A stretch of DNA of 42,277 nt from Candidatus Rokuibacteriota bacterium (GTDB lineage Bacteria > Methylomirabilota > Methylomirabilia > Rokubacteriales > CSP1-6). Below are positions 27,758 to 34,926 of this stretch, one piece after another. The notes under the pieces were generated by a model that worked only from the letters and a program-made list of their open reading frames with translations, made no database searches and was not told the DNA's origin. The DNA is taken from the NCBI GenBank assembly GCA_003220435.1, contig QHSL01000094.1:1-42277 (forward strand). The letters are read 5' to 3'. A program made the position numbers and the translations under genes. Positions within the stretch are counted from its first letter, which is position 1. Each line of letters opens with the position of its first letter.

Positions 27758-29187
27758 AGCCGCGCGGCCGCGGCCGTGAGCGCGGCGGCGAGGGCGGGCA
27801 CCTGCGCCGGGAGCACCGTCCGGCAGTCGAGGAACAGACGCTCGTCGCGTTCGCGCGTTTCCTGGGCGTCCGTGCGGGGTCGGACGATCCGGCCCATGAC
27901 CGGGGGCTCGCCGGCGCGCAGCGCGTCGTCGAGGCGCATCACCTCCGCGCCCACGCCGACCGCGAGGCCCGCGGTGGGCAGCTCGACGGTCGGGAGGGCG
28001 CCGCCGCCCACCTGGGCCCGATCGTCCACGACGCTCGCGCGTAGCCGCTCGCGCAGGGACGGCGACAGCCGCCGCAGCGCCCGTCGCGCACGGCTCCGCA
28101 CCGCGGCGAGCGGCTCCGTCAGCATCCGCAACGTCGGCACCGTGTCGAGGGCCGAGCCCGCCTCGTACGCGTACAGCGTCGCCTCGAGAGCGGCGATCGT
28201 GAACTTGTCGATCCGGAGCGCGCGGTTCCAGGGATTCTTCTTGAGTCGGGACACGACAGCGCGGCGGCCGACCACGATCCCAGCCTGGGGCCCGCCGAGG
28301 AGCTTGTCGCCGGAGAAGGACACGAGGTCGACGCCGGAGCCGACCGCCTCCTGCACCGTGGGCTCGTGCGGAAAGCCCCAGGGACGCAGGTCGACGAGCG
28401 ACCCGGAGCCGAGGTCCTCCATCACGGGGATCCCGCGCTCCCGACCGAGCTCGACGAGGTCGCGGGACGACACCGCGGCGGTGAAGCCCACGACCCGGTA
28501 GTTGGAGGTGTGGACCTTGAGGAGCAGCGCGGTGGCCGGCGTGATCGCGTCAGCGTAGTCCCGCAGATGGGTCCGGTTCGTCGCACCCACTTCGCGCAGG
28601 ACCGCGCCGCTGCGCAGCATGATATCGGGGATGCGGAATTCGCCGCCGATCTCGATCAGCTCCCCGCGCGAGACGATGACCTCTCGGCCGTGCGCCAGGG
28701 TCTCGAGCGCCAGCAGGACCGCGGCGGCGTTGTTGTTGACCACCAGCGCGTCCTCGGCGGTGGTCAGGCGCTGCAGCAGCGCCTCCACGTGGCTGTAGCG
28801 GGAGCCGCGCTCCTTGCGGGCGAGGTCGAGCTCCAGGTTCGAGTAGGCCTCGGCGACGGCCACGAGCCGCTCGAGGGCCAGCGGGCTCATGAGGCTTCGA
28901 CCCAGGTTGGTGTGGAGCACGACGCCGGTCGCGTTGATCACCGGCCGCAGCGAGAAGAGACCGCCCTGGCGCGCGCGCTCGACGACCCGAGCCGCCAACA
29001 CGTCGACGGTCGCGGGCGACGTGCCCGCCGCGAGGGCCCGCGCGCGCTCCTCGTCGAGCGCCTGGCGGACGAGGGCCGTCAGGCGGGCGCGGGTGATCCC
29101 CTGGAGCTCGCTCCGCTCAGCGACCCGGCGGAGCAGGGCGTCGACCGAGGGCAGGCCACGCAGCGTCGCGGCGCGATCAACGCTCAC
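27754..29187 (-). CDS. selA: L-seryl-tRNA(Sec) selenium transferase SelA
   Basis: SelA is a PLP enzyme that converts Ser-tRNA-Sec to Sec-tRNA-Sec using selenophosphate, 477 residues. N-terminal domain [10 protein letters not shown], then the core [28 protein letters not shown], and PLP-binding Lys in [14 protein letters not shown]. The GTG at 29187 gives the conserved start; it overlaps the 3' end of the 94-residue gene by 11 bases. An in-frame reading extends further upstream but is antisense-like Arg-rich sequence. The gene lies about 1.3 kb downstream of selC in the same direction. Confidence 0.96.
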   Translation of the reverse strand: MSVDRAATLRGLPSVDALLRRVAERSELQGITRARLTALVRQALDEERARALAAGTSPATVDVLAARVVERARQGGLFSLRPVINATGVVLHTNLGRSLMSPLALERLVAVAEAYSNLELDLARKERGSRYSHVEALLQRLTTAEDALVVNNNAAAVLLALETLAHGREVIVSRGELIEIGGEFRIPDIMLRSGAVLREVGATNRTHLRDYADAITPATALLLKVHTSNYRVVGFTAAVSSRDLVELGRERGIPVMEDLGSGSLVDLRPWGFPHEPTVQEAVGSGVDLVSFSGDKLLGGPQAGIVVGRRAVVSRLKKNPWNRALRIDKFTIAALEATLYAYEAGSALDTVPTLRMLTEPLAAVRSRARRALRRLSPSLRERLRASVVDDRAQVGGGALPTVELPTAGLAVGVGAEVMRLDDALRAGEPPVMGRIVRPRTDAQETRERDERLFLDCRTVLPAQVPALAAALTAAAARL

Positions 29188-29461
29188 GGAGCGCCGCCTC
29201 GACTTTCTGCCGCACGCGGGTGATGACCTCTTGCGTCTCGTGCCGCCACGTCTGGGCTGTCCATTTCGCGTCGCTCGTCTGGCGCCAGCGGCGCACGGCG
29301 TCCTCCGCCAGCCCGGCCCACAGCTCGTCGAGGTCCGCCTTCGAGAGCCCTTGCCCCCGAAGCGCGTGGGCCCACTCGGCGGCGAGATCCTCGATGAGCC
29401 GGTCCCGCTCCGCGGCGAGGCGGCGCGCTTTCCGGATGAGGTCGGCCAGCCGCGACGGCAT
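29177..29461 (-). CDS. Hypothetical 94-residue charged helical protein between lipoprotein and selA
   Basis: I do not recognise this protein. It is 94 residues, rich in Arg, Ala, Glu and Leu, with no signal peptide or membrane segment, and reads as two or three amphipathic helices (LADLIRKARRLAAERDRLIEDLAAEWAHAL; later TWRHETQEVITRVRQKVEAAL). Its ATG lies 3 bases downstream of the lipoprotein gene, and its TGA overlaps the selA GTG by 11 bases, so it is tightly fitted into the operon. The fit suggests real coding, and position suggests possible coupling to SelA translation. A plausible but unproven role is as a small RNA- or protein-binding helper of the Sec pathway; equally it may only be a hitchhiker. 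Confidence 0.62.
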   Translation of the reverse strand: MPSRLADLIRKARRLAAERDRLIEDLAAEWAHALRGQGLSKADLDELWAGLAEDAVRRWRQTSDAKWTAQTWRHETQEVITRVRQKVEAALRER

Positions 29462-29464
29462 GCG

Positions 29465-29953
29465 CTACTCCTTGACCAGGTCGCGCACGGCATCGAGCAG
29501 GTTCGCCTCGAACCGTCCGGTCGACGCGCACTGATAGACGGGCGTCGGGCGCAGCTTGCCGCTCCCCCCCTTACGATGCATGTGTGTGCGCATCTTCGAG
29601 TTCAGCTGGACTCTCGTGTGGGCGCCGTTCGGCTCCGCGAACACCGTAAACGCCACCATCGCCTCCCCCTCGAGGCGGTCGCCGCCGATGGTCCCGCAGT
29701 CGGCGTAGACGCCGATCGGCGCGACGAAGTCGTCGGACGCGATGACGCCCGAGTCGCGCGCGATGGCCCGGAGCGGCACGTTTTCCTTTGCGAGCGCTCG
29801 CACGAGCGCCGCCCAGGTGGCATCGTACCGCGCGGTGATCTCGGCCTGGTACGGCGGCGGGGCGAGCGGAGAGATGTAGAGTCCGGAGCAGGCGCCGACC
29901 AGGAGGGAGACCGTCACGAGGGCCGCCCGGCTACTTGTGGTGATCGATCCCAC
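29465..29953 (-). CDS. Hypothetical lipoprotein
   Basis: A putative envelope lipoprotein of 162 residues. From the GTG at 29953 the N-terminus reads MGSITTSSRAALVTVSLLVGAC, a proper lipoprotein signal with Arg before the hydrophobic core and Cys in the lipobox (LVGAC). A start at the later GTG (29917) would leave too short a signal. The mature part is a mixed alpha/beta domain (YDATWAALVRALAKENVPLRAIARDSGVIASDDF, then strands AMVAFTVFAEPNGAHTRVQLNSKM), resembling outer-membrane BamC- or DUF-like lipoprotein folds, though I cannot name a family. Its 5' end overlaps the DUF3105 gene by 23 bases. Two cysteines (YADCGTIGG, YQCAST) remain in the mature chain. Confidence 0.68.
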   Translation of the reverse strand: MGSITTSSRAALVTVSLLVGACSGLYISPLAPPPYQAEITARYDATWAALVRALAKENVPLRAIARDSGVIASDDFVAPIGVYADCGTIGGDRLEGEAMVAFTVFAEPNGAHTRVQLNSKMRTHMHRKGGSGKLRPTPVYQCASTGRFEANLLDAVRDLVKE

Positions 29954-30464
29954 GGTAGGCCTCGATGAAGCGCTTGACGCGCCCCTCGTCGAACTCCTGC
30001 AGAACGTCGAGCCGGGTCCACGCCGTGAGCGCGATCTTGTGCGCCATCCCGGGATAGGGCGCAAGAATGACGTTCTTCTCGTAGCGCTGCACGATGGCCT
30101 TGAGCTTCTCGGCGAGCTCCGGGCACGCGCAGTTGTACTGCACGAGCACCCCGCCGTCCTCGAGGTTGTGGACCTGGAGCTCGCGGGGGATCGGCCGAGT
30201 GTGGACGCCCCACGGCGCGATGTACGGCAGGTGCGGCCCCGAGGTGGGCGGATCGGAGTTGTACGGCTGATGCGGGGATTCCGGGCTGGCGATGTGCAGG
30301 TTGCCCTGATCGGGGAACTGCGCCCCAGGCAGGCCCGCCTGGGCCCGGTACGCGAAATAGCCCACGACTCCCAACAGGAGCACGACGGCCGTGACGGCGA
30401 CGACTGTCCGCCCTCGCCGCGCCGTCCGTCCGCGCGCCCTCGCCTGTCGCTCGCCCTTCGCCAT
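29931..30464 (-). CDS. DUF3105 family membrane-anchored protein
   Basis: A 177-residue protein with a basic N-terminus, one membrane anchor (VVAVTAVVLLLGVVGYFAY, about 21-39) and an extracytoplasmic domain matching DUF3105: HQPYNSDPPTSGPHLPYIAPWGVH, then ILEDGGVLVQYNC-type strand (VHNLEDGGVLVQYNCAC) and VILAPYPGMAHKIALTAWTR. The YNSDPPTSGPH stretch is the family hallmark. Function is unknown; conserved His and Cys residues hint at metal or redox chemistry. ATG 30464 is 10 bases downstream of the 3' end of selC, so tRNA-Sec is probably co-transcribed with it and cut out. Confidence 0.85.
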   Translation of the reverse strand: MAKGERQARARGRTARRGRTVVAVTAVVLLLGVVGYFAYRAQAGLPGAQFPDQGNLHIASPESPHQPYNSDPPTSGPHLPYIAPWGVHTRPIPRELQVHNLEDGGVLVQYNCACPELAEKLKAIVQRYEKNVILAPYPGMAHKIALTAWTRLDVLQEFDEGRVKRFIEAYRGIDHHK

Positions 30465-30474
30465 GTCGCTCCTG

Positions 30475-30572
30475 TGGCGGAAGCGTATGGGAGTCGAACC
30501 CATCGACCGTTTGTCTAGAACGGTCCACCGGATTTGAAGTCCGGGAGGCCCACCGGGTTCCTAGACGCTTCC
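30475..30572 (-). tRNA. selC: tRNA-Sec (anticodon TCA)
   Basis: Selenocysteine tRNA, 98 nt including encoded GCCA. Acceptor GGAAGCGT pairs with ACGCTTCC over 8 bp, the bacterial tRNA-Sec length. The anticodon arm is CCGGA-CTTCAAA-TCCGG with TCA at 30537-30535, reading UGA. The long variable arm has a 7-bp stem (GACCGTT/AACGGTC). The T arm is ATGGG-TTCGACT-CCCAT. The D arm pairs as AGG/CCT and CC/GG only if two A residues (30559-30558) are bulged, which is unusual. It lies upstream of and in line with selA and selB. Confidence 0.96.
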
Positions 30573-30626
30573 GACGCTACAACGATGCTTCGTCGAAGCC
30601 ACACGAGTTTACCATTGCCCCGGTGA

Positions 30627-30640
30627 GGGCCCGGCGGCCC
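30627..30640 (-). terminator. Possible hairpin after the Spy/CpxP-like gene
   Basis: GGGCC (30627-30631) pairs with GGCCC (30636-30640) around a 4-base loop, about 19 bases past the stop of the 127-residue gene and before selC. Short and without U-tract, so weak. Confidence 0.25.
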
Positions 30641-30658
30641 GGGCGGAGAGGGGAGGGG

Positions 30659-31042
30659 TTAGAGCCGTCCGGATCGGAAGCGCGCCAGGCGCTCCTTCGT
30701 CTCCTGGCGGACCTTCTCGAGCTCCTGCTGCTGATCGGGGCGCAGGCCCGGCCCGAGCTCCTGGTACGCCTGCTCCACGATCGCTTCGAGCTTCGGCTTC
30801 ACGTCGCCCATCACCTGCGCGAGCTCAGCACGCGTCCGCTCCGCCACCTTCTCGAGTTGCTGCCGCTGCGCAGCGTCGAGGTGGAGTCGGCGTGCGAGCC
30901 GATTGACGACGAGCTCTTCCACCTGGGCCGGACCCCCGTGACGGAATCGATACAGGACGAAGGCACCGGTGGCGAATGCCCCGGAGACGACGCCAAGCAG
31001 GAAGACCCCGAGCAGCACGAGGCTCGCGCGTGTGCGGGTCAT
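30659..31042 (-). CDS. Spy/CpxP-like (LTxxQ-type) periplasmic protein
   Basis: A 127-residue membrane-anchored helical protein. An N-terminal hydrophobic segment (about 8-31) is followed by an all-helical periplasmic part with two related repeats, LDAAQRQQLEKV and LRPDQQQELEKV, that resemble the LTxxQ pattern of Spy, CpxP and zinc-resistance-associated proteins. Such proteins act as envelope chaperones or metal/stress sensors. Its ATG overlaps the anti-sigma stop by 4 bases, so it is the last gene of a sigma/anti-sigma/sensor operon, an arrangement common for envelope-stress ECF systems. The ligand is unknown. Confidence 0.75.
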   Translation of the reverse strand: MTRTRASLVLLGVFLLGVVSGAFATGAFVLYRFRHGGPAQVEELVVNRLARRLHLDAAQRQQLEKVAERTRAELAQVMGDVKPKLEAIVEQAYQELGPGLRPDQQQELEKVRQETKERLARFRSGRL

Positions 31043-31470
31043 TGCTTGGCTCGCTCGGGCGATACCAGGAGCTCAATCGGGTTGCCCGACAGCAACAGGC
31101 TGCCGATGGGGTCCCGCTCGGCCAGAAGTGCGAGGTCGTCCGGCCCGGTACCCGGGCTCGCCGAATAGAGCCCCACGGTCAGCATCGTCACCGCGGCCGC
31201 GAGCCCGAAGGCCGGCCGCGCCACGAGCCCGACCGCGTCATACCAGTCTGCCGGCCTGCGATCCGCCTGCAGTCGAGCCCTCAGGCGCCCGGCGAACCCT
31301 GCGCGAGGCGCCTCAGCGCGCAGATAGCTGCCAAGACCGAGCAACCGGCGGGTCCGTAGCTCAAGCCCGCAGCTGCGGCACGACTCAGCGTGATCGCGAA
31401 GCTCGACCGGCAGCAGCTCGGGGCTGCGGACTCCCTCCAGCGCGTTCATGAACGTTCGGCAATCCATCAT
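31039..31470 (-). CDS. Zinc-finger anti-sigma factor (transmembrane)
   Basis: A 143-residue protein. Its N-terminus has the anti-sigma zinc finger: Cys4, then His and Cys-x2-Cys in HAESCRSCG. One membrane segment lies near residues 88-105 (AFGLAAAVTMLTVGLY), and a short periplasmic tail follows. This layout fits ECF anti-sigma factors that hold the sigma at the membrane. The start shares ATGA with the upstream sigma gene; either of two adjacent Met codons could be used. The downstream Spy-like gene overlaps its stop. The signal is probably envelope stress or redox, by analogy only. Confidence 0.82.
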   Translation of the reverse strand: MMDCRTFMNALEGVRSPELLPVELRDHAESCRSCGLELRTRRLLGLGSYLRAEAPRAGFAGRLRARLQADRRPADWYDAVGLVARPAFGLAAAVTMLTVGLYSASPGTGPDDLALLAERDPIGSLLLSGNPIELLVSPERAKQ

Positions 31471-32039
31471 GTCCTCCGGGGCACGCCGTCGGCGAGCCGG
31501 CGCAGGGCGCGCCGCGCGCGCATCGCACGGATCTTGACGGCCCCGCGCGTCGAGCCGGTAGCCTTCGCGACGTCCTCGCTCGACATTCCTTCGAGGTCCA
31601 TCAGCACGAGCACCACGCGGTCCTTGGGATGGAGGGCTTTCAGAAGCTCAGCGGCCATCCGGCGAGCTTCCTCGGCCTGCGCGGCTTCGAGAGAGGCACC
31701 CAGCAGCGCCGCGTCGAGCCAGCGTCCGGGATCGTCGGCGAGCTGCGCCAGCACCGTCTCTGACCGGCGCCCACGCTGGCGCAGCGCGTCATAGCAGGAG
31801 TGAGTCGCGATGCGGAGCAGCCAGTGCTCGAACGGGGCGTCGCCGCGATAGCCTCCGACGGCCCGCCAGACTTTGACGAACACCTCCTGGGCAACGTCTT
31901 CGGCGTCGGCGGGATCGCGGAAAAACCGATGAACCAGCCGAAAGACTCGGCCCTGCCACCGCTCGACCAGCACATCGAAGGCCGCCGTCTCGCCCGCCGC
32001 GGCCCTCGCCGCCAGGTCCCTGTCCGTCGGTTCATCCAA
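31467..32039 (-). CDS. ECF-family RNA polymerase sigma factor
   Basis: A group 4 sigma-70 factor of 190 residues. Region 2 shows AAFDVLVERWQGRVFRLVHRFFRD, DAEDVAQEVFVKVWRAV and FEHWLLRIATHSCYDALRQR; region 4 shows LHPKDRVVLVLMDLEGMSSEDVAKATGSTRGAVKIRAMRARRALR, a normal helix-turn-helix. No ATG or GTG fits the frame; TTG at 32039 gives the expected N-terminus (DEPTDRDLAARAAAGE). The nearest GGAG is 22 bases upstream within the stop region of the preceding small gene, so initiation probably depends on coupling. Its 3' end overlaps the anti-sigma gene. Confidence 0.9.
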   Translation of the reverse strand: MDEPTDRDLAARAAAGETAAFDVLVERWQGRVFRLVHRFFRDPADAEDVAQEVFVKVWRAVGGYRGDAPFEHWLLRIATHSCYDALRQRGRRSETVLAQLADDPGRWLDAALLGASLEAAQAEEARRMAAELLKALHPKDRVVLVLMDLEGMSSEDVAKATGSTRGAVKIRAMRARRALRRLADGVPRRT

Positions 32040-32059
32040 GGTCGCGGAGGGAGTATGGG

Positions 32060-32290
32060 TTACTCCTCGGATTTCTGTCCATCGTCAATAGAGAACCGGC
32101 GGTGGAGTACCGCACCGCACCCGGAGCAGGACATCCAGACCTGGGTTCCTGCCGTCGTATCGGCGACGCTGCCATCGAGCTCTCCACAACGCCGGTGCTC
32201 ACCGAGGAAGGCACCAAGGGCGCCGGCGAAATCCTCGGCTAGAACTAGAGCCGCCGGGAGCACAATGGGCGTCTTGAGCGTCTGTCTCAT
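32060..32290 (-). CDS. Small zinc-ribbon-like protein heading the ECF sigma operon
   Basis: A 76-residue protein I cannot assign to a named family. The ATG is preceded by an excellent ribosome-binding site (GGAGG, 4 bases spacing). The C-terminal half contains one Cys in RRCGELDG and a Cys-x2-Cys in MSCSGCGAVLHRRF, compatible with a small zinc ribbon or a redox switch. The N-terminal half is Ala/Leu-rich and may be a helix. It lies 20 bases upstream of the ECF sigma gene on the same strand, so it could be the first gene of that operon. A longer in-frame reading to 32425 would cross into the yihY promoter region and is less likely. Confidence 0.55.
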   Translation of the reverse strand: MRQTLKTPIVLPAALVLAEDFAGALGAFLGEHRRCGELDGSVADTTAGTQVWMSCSGCGAVLHRRFSIDDGQKSEE

Positions 32291-32364
32291 AGATCCTCCC
32301 TCCGTACCACTCCGGACCCCCCGTTCGCTCTTCCAGACGAGCGTGGGGCACTTCCGGTTACGGG

Positions 32365-32395
32365 CTGACAAACTTCCAGCGGGCCCTGCTAGGAT
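32365..32395 (+). promoter_or_regulatory. Possible promoter of yihY
   Basis: CTGACA (32365-32370), 19-base spacer, TAGGAT (32390-32395), 11 bases before the TTG start. The spacer is longer than usual, so this is a weak call. Confidence 0.3.
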
Positions 32396-32406
32396 GGTCG
32401 GCGAGG

Positions 32407-33354
32407 TTGGCTCTGCTGAAGCCACAGGGTCCGCAAGGGGGCCGAAGGGTCGCGTCGCCTTGGGCGCTCGGGGGGCTGTCCGCGAGCGCGCTCGGGGCGC
32501 GCGTCTATCAGCGGTTCTGGGATGACGAGATCCTCGATCAGGCCGCCGGTCTTTCCTACTATTTCGCGTTCGCGCTCCTTCCGACGCTGCTGTTCCTGAC
32601 CACGCTCCTCGGCCTCCTGCCCATTCCAGACGTGATGTCGCAGCTCATGGCGAGCGCCGACCGCGTGCTGCCGGGCGACGCGGCCTCGTTGCTCAAGAAG
32701 ACCCTGTCCGAGGTCGTGAGGGGCGCCAGCGGCAGCCTCCTCTCGGTCGGGGTGCTCACGGCCCTGGTCGGGGCATCCAGCGGCATGCTCCGGATCATGA
32801 AGGCACTGAACGCGGCCTACGGCATCGCCGACGCCCGGACCTGGTGGCGCAAGCGGCTCGTCGCCATCGTCTTGACGATCGTGTTCTCGCTGTTCGCGGT
32901 CACCGCCATGCTTCTGCTGATCTTCGGCGGGCGTCTTGGCGAGGCGATCGCAGGCTGGATCGGTCTCGGCCCGGCCACCACGCTCGCCTGGCAGCTCCTG
33001 CAGTGGCCGATCGTGATCATGCTGGGGCTGACGGGCCTGACCCTCGTGTACTACCTGGCGCCGGCGCTGACGCGCAGCTGGCACTGGATCACGCCAGGCT
33101 CGACGTTCGCGCTCGTGACGTGGCTGGTGATGTCGCTGGTGCTCCGGCTGTACGTGAACTACTTCGCCGACTACAACGCCACCTACGGCTCGATCGGCGG
33201 GGTCATTCTCCTGATGCTCTGGCTCTACTGGAGTGGCGTCGCCTTGCTCGTCGGGGCCGAGATCGATTCGGTCATCGAGCGCGCCAGCGCCGAATGGGCG
33301 ACGGACGCCGATCCGAGCGTGGCGAGGCTCACGACCCTCCCGCGGGACGCTTGA
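32407..33354 (+). CDS. YihY/UPF0761 family inner-membrane protein
   Basis: A polytopic membrane protein of 315 residues, family once misnamed ribonuclease BN and also called BrkB-like. About six hydrophobic segments are visible. Family motifs include DQAAGLSYYFAFALLPTLLFL and, late, NYFADYNATYGSIGGVILLMLWLYWSGVALLVGAEID. Function is not established; an envelope transporter or stabiliser is possible. The TTG start gives an N-terminus of about 35 residues before the family core; no in-frame ATG or GTG is close. It is divergent from the small zinc-ribbon gene. Its last 130 bases lie antisense to the MoaD-like reading frame. Confidence 0.85.
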   Translation: MALLKPQGPQGGRRVASPWALGGLSASALGARVYQRFWDDEILDQAAGLSYYFAFALLPTLLFLTTLLGLLPIPDVMSQLMASADRVLPGDAASLLKKTLSEVVRGASGSLLSVGVLTALVGASSGMLRIMKALNAAYGIADARTWWRKRLVAIVLTIVFSLFAVTAMLLLIFGGRLGEAIAGWIGLGPATTLAWQLLQWPIVIMLGLTGLTLVYYLAPALTRSWHWITPGSTFALVTWLVMSLVLRLYVNYFADYNATYGSIGGVILLMLWLYWSGVALLVGAEIDSVIERASAEWATDADPSVARLTTLPRDA

Positions 33355-33605
33355 CCCGTTGCCGGTCCGCCCCCCGCGAGCGGAGGGAAGATCGTGACAA
33401 CGTCCTGCATCGCCAGGCGCTGCTCGGGCTCGACGTCGCGGCCGTTCACGAGCACGACCCGAGCAACGTCTGCCGGAATTCCCAGCCGGCACGTCACCTC
33501 GGCAACCGTGCTGCCGTCCGGGACCTCGAGCTGAACGACGCCGTCGCGACCGTGGGGAGGAAGGAAATCGACGAGAGTGGCAAAGAGTCTGACTTCGACT
33601 CTCAC
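33225..33605 (-). CDS. MoaD/ThiS-like sulfur-carrier protein with C-terminal extension
   Basis: Residues 1-80 look like a small beta-grasp sulfur carrier: MRVEVRLFATLVDFLP at the start, VPDGSTVAEVTCRLGIP in the middle, VLVNGRDVEPEQRL and DVVTIFPPLAGGG at the end. In MoaD and ThiS the Gly-Gly must be the C-terminus to be adenylated, but here the frame continues 46 more residues (PATGQASRGR...) before a TAG, and from about residue 84 this part is antisense to yihY. So either the tail is removed, the stop was lost, or there is a sequence error. GTG start; GTGA overlap with the transglycosylase stop. Its partner (MoaE or another sulfur acceptor) is not in the window. Confidence 0.7.
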   Translation of the reverse strand: MRVEVRLFATLVDFLPPHGRDGVVQLEVPDGSTVAEVTCRLGIPADVARVVLVNGRDVEPEQRLAMQDVVTIFPPLAGGGPATGQASRGRVVSLATLGSASVAHSALARSMTESISAPTSKATPLQ

Positions 33606-34906
33606 CTGAACCCACCCTGTCCGTCGCGGTCGACGGATGGGCGCAGAGCTGTGACCCGCAGGCGATCACCGGGGTGAATCGAGTCCCCGTTTTCGAGGTT
33701 GTTCCACCGGACAACATCCTTGATCGATACTCCGTAGAGCTTGGCGATCGAGCTCACCGTGTCTCGGGGCTGAACGACGTGGACATCACGCTTGGCCGCG
33801 CCCACTCCGGCGGCGACGACTCGCTTCGGCGGCGCCAGGGCCGCCAGGACACCATCCCGCGTGCCGGCCGGGACACGTACTTCCCAGGTGGCGCCCGGAG
33901 GGGTGACCCCGCGGATCAGGACCGGATTGAGCGCTTTGAGCATCTGCAACGAGATCCCGGCTTTTGTCGAGAGCTTCCGGAGGTCGGTCGAGGGGGGAAC
34001 CGGGACTCGCTCGATGTCCGGCGGCTCCGATCCGCTGAGCTCGAAGCCATACTGGCCCGGATCGCGCCCGATCACCGTTGCTGCATGGATCGCTGGAACG
34101 AACTCCTTGGTCTCCCGACGAAGGAAGCGCGTGCGAGCCAGCGCCCAGAAGTCCGCGGAGCCGGTCGCCCGCATCGCCTTGTCGACGACCGCCGCACCCG
34201 CGTTGTAGGCCGCGTGGGCCAGCTCCCAGGAGCCGTATCGTGCATGCAGGTCACGGAGGTAGGCGGCCGCTGCCACGGTGGACTTCTCGGGATCGAAGCG
34301 CTCGTCGACCCATTGGTCGACTCGCAGTCCGTAGAGGCGCGCCGTCGCCGCCATGAATTGCCAGAGCCCCTTGGCCCCGGCCCGCGATACCGCTTTCGAG
34401 TCGAACCCGCTCTCGATCATCACGGTGAAGGCGAGATCTTCAGGGAGCCCCTTGGACCGGAGGACGTCGCGGATCATCGTCCAGTACCGTCCCGAGCGCT
34501 GGAACCAGAGGCCGACGGCGTCACGACGAGTCGAAGTGAAGCGGTCCACGAAGTGCTTAACCTGAGAATTCATCACGACTTCGTAGGTTGGAACGTCGAC
34601 CGCGCCACGAAACGCGACCGCCTGGAGGCGAGAGGATTCGGCAAATGCGTAGGCCCACGGGTCGAAATCCGGAACCGATGAGACAAGGAGCGGCTCGCCC
34701 AGGTCCCGGCCCTCGGTGCCCATAGTACTCGTCGTGTCGGCAGCCGAATGGGGCGAGCCGAAATCTTCCGGAGGGATCGGCGCGACGAGATCAGAAGTTC
34801 CGTCTGAAGACAAATACGGCTCGGCGTTGACGGGCCAGGACGCACCCGGCGACAAAACGCCGAGCAAAATCCCCATAACCGGTACGAAACGGCCCCGAAT
34901 CGTCAT
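33602..34906 (-). CDS. MltD-like lytic transglycosylase with LysM domain
   Basis: An envelope enzyme of 434 residues that cuts peptidoglycan glycan strands, leaving anhydro-muropeptides. A signal peptide (about 1-28) precedes an SLT domain (about 130-270) with catalytic Glu in MIESGFDSKAVSRAGAKGLWQF and the AAYNAGA motif. A second segment (RVPVPPSTDLRKLSTKAGISLQMLKALNP) resembles a degenerate LysM-like unit, and a clear LysM (VVQPRDTVSSIAKLYGVSIKDVVRWNNL) is at 372-415. MltD is the closest known relative. ATG 34906 has no strong ribosome-binding site; a promoter with TACAAA lies 20 bases upstream. Confidence 0.9.
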   Translation of the reverse strand: MTIRGRFVPVMGILLGVLSPGASWPVNAEPYLSSDGTSDLVAPIPPEDFGSPHSAADTTSTMGTEGRDLGEPLLVSSVPDFDPWAYAFAESSRLQAVAFRGAVDVPTYEVVMNSQVKHFVDRFTSTRRDAVGLWFQRSGRYWTMIRDVLRSKGLPEDLAFTVMIESGFDSKAVSRAGAKGLWQFMAATARLYGLRVDQWVDERFDPEKSTVAAAAYLRDLHARYGSWELAHAAYNAGAAVVDKAMRATGSADFWALARTRFLRRETKEFVPAIHAATVIGRDPGQYGFELSGSEPPDIERVPVPPSTDLRKLSTKAGISLQMLKALNPVLIRGVTPPGATWEVRVPAGTRDGVLAALAPPKRVVAAGVGAAKRDVHVVQPRDTVSSIAKLYGVSIKDVVRWNNLENGDSIHPGDRLRVTALRPSVDRDGQGGFR

Positions 34907-34926
34907 AGAAGAAGGAAACTATGTCA

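Noticed and set aside
19417-28501. Long plus-strand open frames opposite ileS, the GT-C genes and selB/selA
   Set aside because: Same reason: composition mirrors the coding strand and no family features are present.
32389-33717. A 442-codon minus-strand frame opposite yihY
   Set aside because: Arg/Gln/Glu-rich low-complexity translation antisense to a clear membrane protein; it also covers the MoaD-like gene in another frame.
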